A DNA stretch of 64,000 nucleotides. Origin: Salinicola acroporae (lineage in GTDB: Bacteria > Pseudomonadota > Gammaproteobacteria > Pseudomonadales > Halomonadaceae). Both the position numbers and the translations under genes were made by a program. The stretch's first letter is position 1. Every line of letters starts with the position of its first letter. The DNA is taken from assembly GCF_003206615.1 (NCBI RefSeq), contig NZ_PZJW01000004.1:248001-312000 (forward strand). The letters are read 5' to 3'. Positions 22,388 to 34,079 of this stretch are shown in pieces. The notes under the pieces are model-generated. The model saw nothing but the letters and a program-made list of their open reading frames with translations, did not search any database and had not been told where the DNA came from.

Positions 22388-24922
22388 ATGTCAGACATGA
22401 CCGTAAAAGAGTTTGCCGGCAAGGTGGGACGCGATGTGTCCCGTCTGCTTGAACAGATGAAGGATGCGGGTCTGCCGCATCAGAAGGAAAGCGACGCGGT
22501 CTCCGAAGAGGACAAGCAACGTCTGCTCGATCACCTGACCAAGAGTCATGGTGGTGGCCGCGGCCCGCGCAATCGCATCACCTTGACACGCAATACCCGC
22601 AGCAAGATCCGTTCGGGCGAGCGTGGCAAGACCATCGAGGTGCAGGTGCGCAAGAAACGCACCTACGTCAAGCGGGATGCGGAGCCGGTCGAGGAAGCAC
22701 CGGCCGAGGATGCGGGCCCGCGTCAGCTCGTCGGCGACATGGCCGATCAGGCGCAGCAGCAGTCCGAGCAGGCTGCGGCCACGGCGGAAGCGGCGGCCAA
22801 CGCGCCGACGTCGGATCTGACCGCCGGCCAGGAGAGCTCCAACAAGGCGGCCGCTCCCGCGCCCGAGCCTCAGGCACCGGGGGATGACATTCCCCAGGAG
22901 CCGCAGGTGGAAGACGAGGAGCCGACGTCCAGCAGCCAGCCGTTCGTCGAGCCACCGCCCAAGGAGCCGCGGACGGAGAACCGTCGCGCCCATCCGAAGA
23001 AGGACAAGGAGCGCGATCAGGGCCGTCGTGGCCGTCGAGACGACGACGACGACCGTTCCGAGCGTCGTCGCGGTGGCGGTGCCAAGAAGGTCAAGCGGGC
23101 CGAGCGTCGGGGTAGCCGTCGCGGTCGCGGCGACAACCAGCACGGATTCCAGAAGCCGACCCAGCCGATCGTGCGTGAAGTCGCGCTGCCGGAATCGATC
23201 AGCGTCGCGGAATTGGCGGACAAGATGTCGGTCAAGGCCAACGAAGTGATCAAGGCCATGTTCAACATGGGCGCGGCGGTGACCATCAACCAGACCATCG
23301 ATCAGGACACTGCCGCGATCGTGGTCGAGGAGATGGGCCACAAGCCGAAGCTGGTCAAGGAAGATGCGCTCGAGACCGAAGTGCTCGAAGGCATCTCCTA
23401 TGAAGGCGACGAGATTACCCGCTCGCCGGTCGTCACCGTCATGGGGCACGTCGACCACGGCAAGACCTCGCTGCTCGACTTCATTCGTCGCACCAAGGTC
23501 GCGACCGGCGAAGCCGGCGGTATCACCCAGCACATCGGCGCCTACCACGTCGAAGGCGAACATGGTGGGGTCACCTTCCTGGATACGCCTGGCCACGCGG
23601 CCTTTACCGCCATGCGTGCTCGTGGTGCCCAGGCCACCGACGTCGTCATCCTGGTGGTTGCCGCCGACGATGGCGTCATGCCGCAGACGGTCGAGGCGGT
23701 AGAGCACGCCAAGGCCGCCGGGGTGCAACTGGTCGTGGCGATCAACAAGATCGACAAGGAAGGCGCCGATCTCGACCGGATTCGCAACGAGCTCTCTCAG
23801 CACGGTGTGATCTCCGAGGAGTGGGGCGGCGATACCCAGTTCGTCTCGGTCTCCGCGAAGACCGGCGAAGGTATCGACCAACTGCTGGAATCGGTGCTGC
23901 TGGTTTCCGAAGTGCTCGAGCTCAAGGCCGTGCCGGAAGCGCCGGGCAAAGGCGTCGTGGTCGAGTCTCGCCTCGACAAGGGCCGTGGTCCGGTAGCGAC
24001 CGTGCTGGTCCAGAACGGTACGCTCAAGCGTGGCGACATCGTCCTCGCTGGCCTGCACTACGGCCGCGTGCGTGCGCTGACCAACGAGCTCGGCAAGCAG
24101 GTCGAGTCGGTGGGCCCGTCGATGCCGGTGGAGATCCAGGGGCTCGACGGCACGCCGGAAGCCGGTGAAGACTTCATGGTGCTGACCGATGAGAAGAAGG
24201 CGCGTGAAATCGCCAACTTCCGTCAGGGCAAATACCGCGAGGTGCGTCTGGCGCGTCAGCAGAAGGCCAAGCTGGAGAACATGTTCAGCCAGATGGGCCA
24301 GGACGAGGTGGCCAAGGTCAACGTCGTGCTCAAGGCCGACGTCCAGGGCTCGCTGGAAGCGATCCGTGGCGCACTGGAAGAGCTCTCCACCGACGAAGTC
24401 CAGGTCGCCGTGGTTTCCTCCGGGGTCGGTGGTATCACCGGTACCGACGCCAACCTGGCACTGGCCAGTGAAGCGATTCTGGTCGGCTTCAACGTGCGTG
24501 CCGATGCCTCCGCACGGGAGATCGTCGAGCGTGAAGGGCTGGATCTGCGCTACTACAGCGTCATCTACCAGCTGATCGACGAGGTCAAGCAGGCCATGAG
24601 CGGCATGCTGGCACCGGAGTGGAAGGAAGAGATCGTCGGTATCGCCGAAGTGCGCGACGTGTTCAAGGCGCCGAAGATCGGGGCGATCGCGGGCTGCATG
24701 GTCGTCGAGGGCTCCGTCCACCGCAACAAGAAGATCCGCGTCCTGCGCGACAACGTGGTCATCTACGAAGGCGAGCTGGAATCCCTGCGTCGCTTCAAGG
24801 ATGACGTCAACGAAGTGCGCAACGGCATGGAGTGCGGTATCGGCGTCAAGAACTACAACGACGTCCAGATCGGCGACAAGATCGAGGTCTTCGACCAGGT
24901 CAAGGTCGAGCGTACCCTGTAA
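22388..24922 (+). CDS. infB: translation initiation factor IF-2
   Basis: 844 residues. An N-terminal IF2_N domain (1-50, [21 protein letters not shown]) is followed by a long charged linker (about 60-260) rich in Arg, Asp and Glu, then a second IF2_N-like segment. The GTPase domain has G1 GHVDHGKT (353-360), the DTPGHAAF G3 and [10 protein letters not shown]4 motifs. Domains III and IV ([16 protein letters not shown]) end the protein. IF-2 brings fMet-tRNA to the 30S subunit, and its gene sits in the same transcription unit as initiator tRNA. AGGAGG precedes the ATG. Confidence 0.97.
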   Translation: MSDMTVKEFAGKVGRDVSRLLEQMKDAGLPHQKESDAVSEEDKQRLLDHLTKSHGGGRGPRNRITLTRNTRSKIRSGERGKTIEVQVRKKRTYVKRDAEPVEEAPAEDAGPRQLVGDMADQAQQQSEQAAATAEAAANAPTSDLTAGQESSNKAAAPAPEPQAPGDDIPQEPQVEDEEPTSSSQPFVEPPPKEPRTENRRAHPKKDKERDQGRRGRRDDDDDRSERRRGGGAKKVKRAERRGSRRGRGDNQHGFQKPTQPIVREVALPESISVAELADKMSVKANEVIKAMFNMGAAVTINQTIDQDTAAIVVEEMGHKPKLVKEDALETEVLEGISYEGDEITRSPVVTVMGHVDHGKTSLLDFIRRTKVATGEAGGITQHIGAYHVEGEHGGVTFLDTPGHAAFTAMRARGAQATDVVILVVAADDGVMPQTVEAVEHAKAAGVQLVVAINKIDKEGADLDRIRNELSQHGVISEEWGGDTQFVSVSAKTGEGIDQLLESVLLVSEVLELKAVPEAPGKGVVVESRLDKGRGPVATVLVQNGTLKRGDIVLAGLHYGRVRALTNELGKQVESVGPSMPVEIQGLDGTPEAGEDFMVLTDEKKAREIANFRQGKYREVRLARQQKAKLENMFSQMGQDEVAKVNVVLKADVQGSLEAIRGALEELSTDEVQVAVVSSGVGGITGTDANLALASEAILVGFNVRADASAREIVEREGLDLRYYSVIYQLIDEVKQAMSGMLAPEWKEEIVGIAEVRDVFKAPKIGAIAGCMVVEGSVHRNKKIRVLRDNVVIYEGELESLRRFKDDVNEVRNGMECGIGVKNYNDVQIGDKIEVFDQVKVERTL

Positions 24923-24933
24923 GTGACAGGATC

Positions 24934-24972
24934 CCGCCGGCGCCCAGGTTTCTACGGAATAGGCGCCGGCGG
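24934..24972 (+). repeat. strong GC hairpin in the infB-rbfA gap
   Basis: CCGCCGGCGCC (24934-24944) and GGCGCCGGCGG (24962-24972) pair perfectly; three more pairs (GAT/ATC) form beyond one mismatch. A 17-base loop and no T-run follow. It probably adjusts rbfA-truB expression relative to infB or protects the infB 3' end. Confidence 0.6.
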
Positions 24973-24989
24973 AATCTCGAGAGGCAACG

Positions 24990-25445
24990 ATGCGCGAATT
25001 CAAACGAACCGACCGGGTCGCCGACCAGCTGCAACAGGAGCTGGCCGTGCTGATTCAACGCGAGATCAAGGATCCGCGCCTGGGCATGGTCACGGTCAGC
25101 TCGGTCAAGGTCAGTCGGGATCTCGGTTACGCCGACATCTACGTGACGTTGCTGGGCGAAAACGATTCGGCTCGGGTCAAGGAAAACCTGGCTGTGCTCA
25201 AGCGGGCCGCCGGTTTCCTGCGCTCGCAGATCGCGCGCCGTATCAAGCTTCGCCATGTACCCGAGCTACGCTTTCACTATGACGAGAGCGTCGTGCGCGG
25301 GCACAAGCTGTCGGCGCTGATCGACGAAGCCGTTGCCAGCAACCGCCCGCAGGAGAGTGACGAAGCGGCGGCTGCGGATGGCGCGAGCCAGGACGACGAA
25401 TCCCGGCAGAGCGATACCCGGCACGGAGATGGAGAGTCCCGCTGA
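24990..25445 (+). CDS. rbfA: 30S ribosome-binding factor RbfA
   Basis: 151 residues. The KH-like core (1-115) shows REFKRTDRVADQLQQELAVLIQREIKDPRLG at the start and the LRHVPELRFHYDES motif near residues 88-102. A hydrophilic Glu/Asp/Ser tail of about 40 residues follows. RbfA binds the 30S subunit late in assembly and supports 16S 5'-end maturation and cold adaptation. Its stop codon shares one base with the truB start, implying coupled translation. Confidence 0.96.
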   Translation: MREFKRTDRVADQLQQELAVLIQREIKDPRLGMVTVSSVKVSRDLGYADIYVTLLGENDSARVKENLAVLKRAAGFLRSQIARRIKLRHVPELRFHYDESVVRGHKLSALIDEAVASNRPQESDEAAAADGASQDDESRQSDTRHGDGESR

Positions 25446-26404
25446 TGGCACGGCGTCGCAAGGGGCTGCCCATCAACGGTGTGCTGCTGCTCGACAAGCC
25501 CAAAGGGATGTCGAGCAATCACGCGCTGCAGCGCGCCCGACGGTTGTTCCAGGCGCGCAAGGCGGGTCACACCGGGACGCTGGATCCGATGGCGACCGGG
25601 TTGTTGCCGGTTTGCCTGGGCGAGGCGACCAAGTTCTCCGCTCACCTGCTCGAGGCCGACAAGGTCTATCGGACCCGAATCCAGTTCGGGGCCGTGACCG
25701 AGACCGGGGACGCCGAAGGCGAGGTGATCGCGCGCCAGGCGCTGCCCGCCACGCTGGATCGTGACATCGTCGAAGCTGCGCTCGAGCGGTTCCGCGGTGA
25801 GATCGAACAGATCCCGCCGATGTATTCGGCGCTCAAGCATCAGGGGCGCAAGCTCTACGAGCTGGCGCGTCAGGGCGAGACGGTAGCGCGTGCGCCGCGC
25901 CGCGTAACGATATATGATATGCGCCCGCTCGAATGGGAGCCCGATGGCGTCTGGCTGCAGGTTCGCTGCAGCAAGGGCACCTACATTCGGACCCTGGCCG
26001 AGGATATCGGCGCCGCGGTTGGGCTTGGCGCCCACATCACGGCGTTGGAGCGTCTGGAAACCGGGCCCTTCGACAGCGAAAGGCGCTTATCCTTCGAGAC
26101 GCTCGAGGCGATGAGCGGCGAGGAACGGCTGGCGCAACTGCTCCCGGTCGATGTCATGCTCGAGCATCTGCCGACGCTCAGCGTGACGGAAACCGTGGCC
26201 CGGCGACTGCTGCTGGGGCAGCGGGCGGCGGTGTCGGACACCGAGCTGGCGCCGGGCGCGACGGCAAGACTGTATCGCGACGAATCCTTTCTGGGATTGG
26301 TCGAATTGACCGCGCCGGGGGAAATCGCTCCCCGGCGTCTGGTCGACACGACAGCACTGGGCTCGGATCCTGTCGAGTCGAGGCAGGTTTCGACAGGCGC
26401 CTGA
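25445..26404 (+). CDS. truB: tRNA pseudouridine(55) synthase
   Basis: 319 residues. The N-terminal [17 protein letters not shown] and the catalytic motif [22 protein letters not shown] contain the nucleophile Asp47. [20 protein letters not shown] and the C-terminal PUA-like region (about 250-310) complete the family layout. It makes pseudouridine 55 in the T-loop of all elongator tRNAs. The start overlaps the rbfA stop by one base. Confidence 0.97.
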   Translation: MARRRKGLPINGVLLLDKPKGMSSNHALQRARRLFQARKAGHTGTLDPMATGLLPVCLGEATKFSAHLLEADKVYRTRIQFGAVTETGDAEGEVIARQALPATLDRDIVEAALERFRGEIEQIPPMYSALKHQGRKLYELARQGETVARAPRRVTIYDMRPLEWEPDGVWLQVRCSKGTYIRTLAEDIGAAVGLGAHITALERLETGPFDSERRLSFETLEAMSGEERLAQLLPVDVMLEHLPTLSVTETVARRLLLGQRAAVSDTELAPGATARLYRDESFLGLVELTAPGEIAPRRLVDTTALGSDPVESRQVSTGA

Positions 26405-26526
26405 GCCCAAGCTGGCGGCATCGATTCGATGCACCCGTCCCCGTGACGGTTAAACGGGAGGCTGCAAATATGCGTGGTCTCCGAGATATTCATCATTCAG
26501 GCATATTGCTTGCTGGAGAGTTTTTC

Positions 26527-26796
26527 ATGGCACTAACCGCTGAAAAGAAAGCCGAGATCGTCAAAGAGTTCGGTCAGGGCGAGAGCGACACCGGATCCCC
26601 GGAAGTTCAGGTTGCGCTGCTGAGCGCCAACATCGACGGCCTGCAGAGCCACTTCAAGGATCACAAGCAGGATCACCACTCCCGTCGCGGTCTGATCCGC
26701 ATGGTCAACCAGCGCCGTAAGCTGCTGGACTACCTGAAGGGCAAGGACTTCGATCGCTATCAATCGCTGATCAAGAAGCTCGGCCTGCGTCGCTGA
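26527..26796 (+). CDS. rpsO: 30S ribosomal protein S15
   Basis: 89 residues, the standard length, from the ATG at 26527 with GGAGA upstream. The family signature [21 protein letters not shown] (about 50-70) and the [29 protein letters not shown] region are intact. S15 binds the central domain of 16S rRNA and represses its own mRNA in E. coli. Unusually for a gammaproteobacterium, pnp does not follow; a terminator ends the unit. Confidence 0.97.
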   Translation: MALTAEKKAEIVKEFGQGESDTGSPEVQVALLSANIDGLQSHFKDHKQDHHSRRGLIRMVNQRRKLLDYLKGKDFDRYQSLIKKLGLRR

Positions 26797-26864
26797 GTCG
26801 CCCGGTCGCCAGCAACGGCGGCCCTGGTATCAGCGAAAGCCGGTGACGCCTCGTCATCGTCGAG

Positions 26865-26896
26865 AAGCCCTGTCGATTCATCGGCAGGGCTTTTTT
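26865..26896 (+). terminator. rpsO intrinsic terminator
   Basis: AAGCCCTGTCGAT followed by a two-base loop and ATCGGCAGGGCTT, ending in six Ts. About 11 pairs including one T-G. It closes the rimP-to-rpsO cluster. Confidence 0.92.
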
Positions 26897-27081
26897 CATG
26901 GCCTCGAAGCGGGTGATCCCGTGTCTCTCCGCATTCCGGTGCCAAGGCTCGTCGCCCAACCCATCGCCGTCGTTGGAAGACTGGCGATGTCCCATCCCCC
27001 CACTAAAGGCGAATACGCAGGAGTGACCGCGGCCGCTATGGTCGCTGGATATATGTATGATGTATTACTAAAGGATGTCCA

Positions 27082-28092
27082 ATGGCGACGGTCGATTTCG
27101 CAACATTGCAAGCCACCCTGCACCGGGTCCTGCTCGAGGCGGGGCTGGGCCCCGACGATGCTGCGCTCTGTGCACGTATTCATGCCGAGAGCACGCGGGA
27201 GGGGGTGCACTCTCACGGTATCGGACGCATTCCCCGCTTCGTCGACTACGTCCGCCGGGGTTGGGTCGACATCGACGCCTCGCTGGAATCCGTCCAGCGA
27301 CTCGGCGCCATCGAGGTGCTCGACGGCCACTTCGGCATCGGCATTCGCAATGCGATCCAGGCCACCGAAAGGGGTATGGCCCTGGCGCGCGAGCACGGCA
27401 TGGGGCTGGTCGCGCTGCGTGACACGACCCACTGGATGCGGGGAGGCAGCTACGGGTGGCACGCAGCCGAACGGGGGTTTGCGGCGATCATGTGGACCAA
27501 CACGGAGTCGTGCATGCCGGCCTGGGGTGCCGCCACCCAGTCGATCGGCAACAATCCTCTGGTCATGGCCGTTCCCCATCACGACGGTCCACTGGTGCTG
27601 GACATGGCGATGTCCCAATTCTCCTACGGCAAGCTGCAGACCATGCGACTCAACGGCGAGCAGCTTCCCGTCGACGGTGGCTTCGATACGGACGGCGAAC
27701 TGACGCGGGATCCGGCGGCGATCGAGGCGACGCGTCGCCTTCTTCCGACCGGTTACTGGAAAGGGTCTGGACTGTCCATACTGCTCGACGCTCTGGCTGC
27801 GCTGCTGGCACAGGGCCGGCCGAGCCACGGTATCGATCGGGTCGAACGCGGCAGTGGGGGAGGGAGTTGCCAGATATTCATGCTGTTCGACCCCGCGCAG
27901 CTCGGCGGGCGAGCCGCCTGTGACGCCATCGTCGAGGGTATCCAGCACCATCTGGCGAGCGCCACGCCCGACGAGCCCGGCCGGGCGGTGCGCTGGCCAG
28001 GGGCTTCGACCTGGCGCCGGCGTCGCAGCCAGGCGCCGCTGACGCTGGACGACGGCCTCTGGCAGGAGGTCCTGGCGCTGGCGAAGAGCTAG
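27082..28092 (+). CDS. Ldh_2-family oxidoreductase, 2,3-diketo-L-gulonate reductase-like
   Basis: 336 residues, close to E. coli DlgD/YiaK in length and sequence: VYSHG/VHSHGIGRIPRF early, then GMGLVALRDTTHWMRGGSYGWHAAERG, the ATQSIGNNPLVMAVP segment and LPTGYWKGSGLSILLD. The family (malate/L-lactate dehydrogenase type, unlike classical Rossmann LDHs) reduces 2-oxo acids with NAD(P)H. YiaK works on 2,3-diketogulonate; whether this enzyme does is open, since no other ascorbate/gulonate genes are nearby. Its upstream DNA is AT-rich (TATATGTATGATGTATTAC) and unlike its neighbours, suggesting a regulated promoter. Confidence 0.85.
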   Translation: MATVDFATLQATLHRVLLEAGLGPDDAALCARIHAESTREGVHSHGIGRIPRFVDYVRRGWVDIDASLESVQRLGAIEVLDGHFGIGIRNAIQATERGMALAREHGMGLVALRDTTHWMRGGSYGWHAAERGFAAIMWTNTESCMPAWGAATQSIGNNPLVMAVPHHDGPLVLDMAMSQFSYGKLQTMRLNGEQLPVDGGFDTDGELTRDPAAIEATRRLLPTGYWKGSGLSILLDALAALLAQGRPSHGIDRVERGSGGGSCQIFMLFDPAQLGGRAACDAIVEGIQHHLASATPDEPGRAVRWPGASTWRRRRSQAPLTLDDGLWQEVLALAKS

Positions 28093-28201
28093 CCGCAAGC
28101 CACGCGAAGGCGACGACATGCCGCTCGCAGGCGTTAGGGCGTTTATGGCATAAACTGAAGGTCACTCCTTGTACTCGAACAACGACAACAGGTGTGATGC
28201 C

Positions 28202-29611
28202 ATGAGTGAGCATGTTTTCGATCTCGACGGCCGGCGGTATCGGTTCGATGGTCTTGGCGCGCTGCTGGCCGCCGCCACGCCTCACCGTTCCGGAGATGCC
28301 CTGGCCGGGATTGCGGCTGCCAGCGCCGAGGAGCGAGCCGTTGCCCAGATGGCGCTGGCGGAGCTGCCTCTCGCCACGTTCCTGGAAGAGCCGCTGATTC
28401 CCTACGAGGAGGACGAGATCACGCGGCTGATCCTCGACCGTCATGATCGTGCCGCGTTCGCACCGGTTGCCTCGCTGAGCGTCGGCGAATTCCGCAACTG
28501 GTTGCTCTCCGAACGCGCCGACGGCGAGTCGCTCGGACGGCTGGCCCCTGGCCTGACGCCGGAGATGGTCGCGGCGGTCTCCAAGCTGATGCGCGTTCAG
28601 GACCTGGTGCTGGTGGGACGCAAGTGCGAGGTCGTCACGCGCTTTCGCAACACCATCGGCCTGCCGGGCCGGCTGTCGACGCGGCTGCAGCCCAATCATC
28701 CCACCGACGACGCTTCCGGCATCGCGGCCAGCATTCTCGATGGCCTGCTCTACGCCAGTGGCGACGCCGTGATCGGCATCAATCCCGCCACCGACAACAC
28801 CTCCACGGTGGTGACGCTGTTGAAGATGCTCGACGAGGTCATTTCCCGTTACGAAATCCCCACCCAGAGCTGCGTATTGACCCATGTCACTACCGCGATC
28901 GAGGCGATCGAGCGCGGCGCGCCGACGGATCTGGTGTTCCAGTCGATTGCCGGCACCGAGGCGGCCAATCGCGGATTCGGCATCGACCTGGCCCTGCTGC
29001 GGGAGGGGCGCGAAGCGGCACTGTCGTTGAATCGCGGCCCCCTCGGCAACAACGTGATGTATTTCGAGACTGGTCAGGGCAGCGCGCTTTCCGCCAATGC
29101 CCATCACGGGCTCGACCAGCAGACGCTGGAGGCGCGCGCCTACGCGGTCGCGCGGGAGTTCGAGCCGCTGCTGGTCAACACCGTGGTCGGCTTCATCGGC
29201 CCCGAGTATCTGTTCGACGGCAAGCAGATCATCCGCGCCGGGCTGGAGGATCACTTCTGCGGCAAACTGCTCGGCGTGCCGATGGGCTGCGATGTCTGCT
29301 ACACCAACCACGCCGAGGCCGACCAGGACGACATGGACATGCTGCTGACGCTGCTGGGTGCGGCGGGATGCCACTACATCATGGGCATTCCCGGCTCCGA
29401 CGACATCATGCTCAACTACCAGACCACGTCGTTCCATGACGCGCTCTACCTGCGCCAGGTGCTGGGGCTGCGTCCGGCGCCGGAGTTCGAGCAGTGGCTG
29501 GAGAGCAGCGGCATCTACCGCCACGCTCAAGGCATCGCCTTTGATCGTGAGTTGCCGCCGCGTTTCCAGCATGTACTGGGGTCGAGGGGCACCACGGAGC
29601 TGCCGTCATGA
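28202..29611 (+). CDS. eutB: ethanolamine ammonia-lyase large subunit
   Basis: 469 residues from the ATG at 28202; E. coli EutB has 453. Strongly conserved stretches include SGDALAGIAAASAEERAVAQ, ARLQPNHPTDD, the EA-binding region QSCVLTHVTTAIEAIERGAP, YFETGQGSALSANAHHG, and HFCGKLLGVPMGCDVCYTNH. The TIM-barrel enzyme binds adenosylcobalamin with EutC and splits ethanolamine into acetaldehyde and ammonia. The eutC start overlaps its stop by four bases. No reactivase (eutA), transporter or shell genes are present in the window. Confidence 0.96.
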   Translation: MSEHVFDLDGRRYRFDGLGALLAAATPHRSGDALAGIAAASAEERAVAQMALAELPLATFLEEPLIPYEEDEITRLILDRHDRAAFAPVASLSVGEFRNWLLSERADGESLGRLAPGLTPEMVAAVSKLMRVQDLVLVGRKCEVVTRFRNTIGLPGRLSTRLQPNHPTDDASGIAASILDGLLYASGDAVIGINPATDNTSTVVTLLKMLDEVISRYEIPTQSCVLTHVTTAIEAIERGAPTDLVFQSIAGTEAANRGFGIDLALLREGREAALSLNRGPLGNNVMYFETGQGSALSANAHHGLDQQTLEARAYAVAREFEPLLVNTVVGFIGPEYLFDGKQIIRAGLEDHFCGKLLGVPMGCDVCYTNHAEADQDDMDMLLTLLGAAGCHYIMGIPGSDDIMLNYQTTSFHDALYLRQVLGLRPAPEFEQWLESSGIYRHAQGIAFDRELPPRFQHVLGSRGTTELPS

Positions 29612-30429
29612 AGGAGAGTCAACCATCCGCGGCCGGTGAAGCGCTCACGGTCACCAATCCTTGGCAGCGGCTCCGCGAACTCACCGATGCCAGAATCGGC
29701 CTGGGACGCGTCGGCGGCAGCCTGCCAACGTCGGCCCAACTGGCCTTTCAACTCGACCACGCCCGGGCCCGCGACGCGGTGCACATGACGCTGGATACCG
29801 AACGCCTGATGCCGGCGCTGGACCGTCGCTTTCCCTTGGCGCTGCGGCTGCACAGCCGCGCCATCGACCGCGACGAATATCTGCGCCGGCCGGATCTCGG
29901 CCGACAACTTTCCGCAGACGCCGAGCAGGAGCTTGCGGCCATCACGTCCGAACCCTGCGATGTCTCGATCTGCGTGGTCGACGGCCTCTCCGCGCGGGCG
30001 ATTCATGAGCAGGCCATCCCGTTTCTCGATGCCGCGCTGCCGGAGATCGACCGGCTGGGACTGTCGCTGGGGCCGGTGGCGCTGGTGGAGCAGGGCCGGG
30101 TCGCGATCGGCGACCCCATCGGCGAGGCGCTCAAGGCGCGCATGAGCATCGTCATGATCGGTGAGCGGCCCGGACTCAGTTCGCCGGATAGCCTGGGGCT
30201 CTATTTTACCTGGGCGCCCCGGACAGGCCGACGCGACAGCGAACGCAACTGCATCTCCAATATCCGCCCGCGAGGACTGAAGTATGCCAACGCCGCCAGG
30301 CTGCTGGCCTACCTGATGCGCGAGGCGCAGGCATTGGGCGCTTCCGGGATCGCACTCAAGGACGACAGCGAAGGGGACTCGCAGCTCGGTGACGGTCGCC
30401 AAGGCAATTTCTTGCTGCTGCCTGAGTAA
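29608..30429 (+). CDS. eutC: ethanolamine ammonia-lyase small subunit
   Basis: 273 residues. Family landmarks: LTDARIGLGRVGGSLPT early, FQLDHARARDAVH, DVSICVVDGLSARAIHEQA, and the cobalamin-contacting IGERPGLSSPDSLGLYFTW, then CISNIRPRGLKYANAA. EutC forms the adenosylcobalamin-binding interface with EutB. The ATGA overlap with eutB ensures 1:1 translation. The pair probably supplies nitrogen from ethanolamine; the neighbouring choline-sulfatase hints at a shared theme of amino-alcohol use. Confidence 0.95.
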   Translation: MKESQPSAAGEALTVTNPWQRLRELTDARIGLGRVGGSLPTSAQLAFQLDHARARDAVHMTLDTERLMPALDRRFPLALRLHSRAIDRDEYLRRPDLGRQLSADAEQELAAITSEPCDVSICVVDGLSARAIHEQAIPFLDAALPEIDRLGLSLGPVALVEQGRVAIGDPIGEALKARMSIVMIGERPGLSSPDSLGLYFTWAPRTGRRDSERNCISNIRPRGLKYANAARLLAYLMREAQALGASGIALKDDSEGDSQLGDGRQGNFLLLPE

Positions 30430-30716
30430 CGCTGGCATTCGAGCCCGGTCGACTTCGTTCAGGGAAGAGTGGCCTTGCAGGTTGCCGAGGCTGGCGGCAT
30501 CGATGCCGTCGGTGCGGGTGGCTGTGCCGGGCCGTTGCCGAAGCGGCGTCGCCATTCACTGGGGTTGGAAAGGTTCCGACAGCGGAGCTTGACGGCCTAC
30601 CGCCTAGCCCAAGCCCCACTTGGCCTCAGGCGTCGAATTGATCGTTTGCGCCGATCCTTCCGCGAGGCGCAAGCTGGTGGTAATTCGAACGCCAAGACAA
30701 CGACGCAGGGGGAAGC

Positions 30717-32231
30717 ATGACGCGACCGAATATTCTGGTGCTGATGGCCGATCAGGTGAATGGCACGCTGTTCGAGAACGGGCCGGCGGATTTCCTGCAC
30801 GCGCCGAACCTGAAGAAGCTGGCCAGGCGTGCGGTCAACTTCAACAACGCCTACACCCCGAGCTACCTATGTGCGCCGGGTCGCGCCGCGTTCATGTCGG
30901 GCCAACTGCCGTCGCGCACCGGCGTCTACGACAACGCTGCGGAATTTCGCTCCGCCGTGCCGACCTGGGCCCACCATCTGCGTCGCGCCGGCTATTCGAC
31001 CTGCCTCTCCGGCAAGATGCACTTCGTGGGGCCGGACCAGTTGCACGGCTTTGAAACCCGGCTGACCACCGATGTCTATCCCGCCGATTTCGGCTGGACG
31101 CCGGACTATCGCAAGCCCGGCGAGCGCATCGACTGGTGGTACCACAACCTGGGCTCGGTGACTGGTGCCGGGGTGGCGGAAATCTCCAACCAGATGGAGT
31201 ACGACGACGAGGTCGCTTTCCACGCCGAGCAGAAGCTGTTCGATCTCTCCCGCGGACACGACTCGCGGCCCTGGGCGATGTGCGTGAGCTTTACCCACCC
31301 CCACGACCCCTATGTCGCTCGTCGCCGGTTCTGGGACCTCTACGAGGATTGCGAGCACCTCGATCCAGAGCAGGATGTGGTGCCCTTCGACGAGCTCGAT
31401 CCGCACAGTCGGCGGGTCTTCGAAGCCAACGACTACACCCAATTCGATATCCAGCCCGAGCACGTGCGCCGGGCACGGCGCGGTTATTTCGCCAATATCT
31501 CCTATATCGACGACAAGGTCGGCTCGATTCTGGACGTGCTGGAACGGACCCGGATGCTCGAGAACACTATCATCGTGGTCTGCTCCGACCACGGCGACAT
31601 GATCGGCGAGAAAGGGTTGTGGTTCAAAATGAGTCCGTTCGAGGGCTCCTCCAGAGTCCCGTTGATGATCGCCGCGCCGGGACTGGAGCCGCGTTCGGTG
31701 GAGACGCCGGTGTCCACGATCGATATCAACGCCACCCTGGCCGATCTGGTGGGAATCGACCTCTCCGAGGTGGCACCCTGGACCGATGGCCAGTCGCTGC
31801 TGCCGCTGGCCCGTGGCGGCACCCGCGAGGCGCCGGTCTACATGGAGTACGCCGCCGAGGGCACCCAGGCACCGCTGGTCACGATTCGCGAAGGGCGCTG
31901 GAAATTCAACCACTGCGAGCTCGATCCGCCGCAGCTGTTCGATCTCGAGGCGGACCCGCGCGAGACCCGCAACCTGGCCGACGATCCGGACCACGCCGAG
32001 ACGCTGGCGGCGTTCCAGGCCAAGGTCCGCGAGCGCTGGGACATGCAGCGCTTCGATGCCGAAGTCCGCGAAAGCCAGGCCCAGCGGCTGATCGTCTATG
32101 AAGCGCTGCGCAACGGCCACTATTACCCGTGGGATCATCAACCGTTGCAGGACGCCTCGCAGCGCTACATGCGCAACCACATGGATCTCAACATCGTCGA
32201 GGAGTCCCAGCGCTTCCCTCGTGGCGAGTGA
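30717..32231 (+). CDS. betC: choline-sulfatase
   Basis: 504 residues. The sulfatase signature CAPGR starts at Cys52, which would be converted to formylglycine; the second signature region GYSTCLSGKMHFVGPDQLHGFE matches BetC closely, as do HPHDPYVARRRFWDLYED and CSDHGDMIGEKGLWFKMSPFEGS. BetC releases choline from choline-O-sulphate in the cytoplasm, giving choline for glycine betaine synthesis in osmoadaptation. No betAB or choline transporter lies next to it. The tail (HYYPWDHQPLQDASQRYMRNH) is typical of the choline-sulfatase subfamily. Confidence 0.93.
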   Translation: MTRPNILVLMADQVNGTLFENGPADFLHAPNLKKLARRAVNFNNAYTPSYLCAPGRAAFMSGQLPSRTGVYDNAAEFRSAVPTWAHHLRRAGYSTCLSGKMHFVGPDQLHGFETRLTTDVYPADFGWTPDYRKPGERIDWWYHNLGSVTGAGVAEISNQMEYDDEVAFHAEQKLFDLSRGHDSRPWAMCVSFTHPHDPYVARRRFWDLYEDCEHLDPEQDVVPFDELDPHSRRVFEANDYTQFDIQPEHVRRARRGYFANISYIDDKVGSILDVLERTRMLENTIIVVCSDHGDMIGEKGLWFKMSPFEGSSRVPLMIAAPGLEPRSVETPVSTIDINATLADLVGIDLSEVAPWTDGQSLLPLARGGTREAPVYMEYAAEGTQAPLVTIREGRWKFNHCELDPPQLFDLEADPRETRNLADDPDHAETLAAFQAKVRERWDMQRFDAEVRESQAQRLIVYEALRNGHYYPWDHQPLQDASQRYMRNHMDLNIVEESQRFPRGE

Positions 32232-32412
32232 AAGCCCGAACACGGGGCGCTCTGCGCAATCTGTCGGCATGCGGCGTATGAGCGGGCGCCGCATGCGCGT
32301 ACAATCCGCATGAGACGAACGTCCAAGACGAAAGTCGAGCCTGCCTCGGCTGTCGTCGTTCCGTTCCCTCTGTCGTCGTTTCATTCACGCCGTTTCCGCG
32401 AGATTCCCCGCT

Positions 32413-34002
<1,590 letters not shown>

Positions 34003-34079
34003 GCACTACCGCCGCTCCGTGGCCCGGGATGGACTAAGCTGAACGACAGCGAGCCCATCCCTGCCAGGAGCTTCCCGCC

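Noticed and set aside
22391-25003. 870-codon open frame antisense to infB
   Set aside because: It mirrors infB codon structure in a GC-rich genome, has His/Leu/Asp-skewed low-complexity sequence and no family resemblance; infB on the other strand is certain.
30430-30716. Possible remnant of an AraC-type regulator C-terminus on the minus strand (RNLSNPSEWRRRFG)
   Set aside because: Only a dozen residues look familiar and stops break the frame on both sides; too weak to call a pseudogene.
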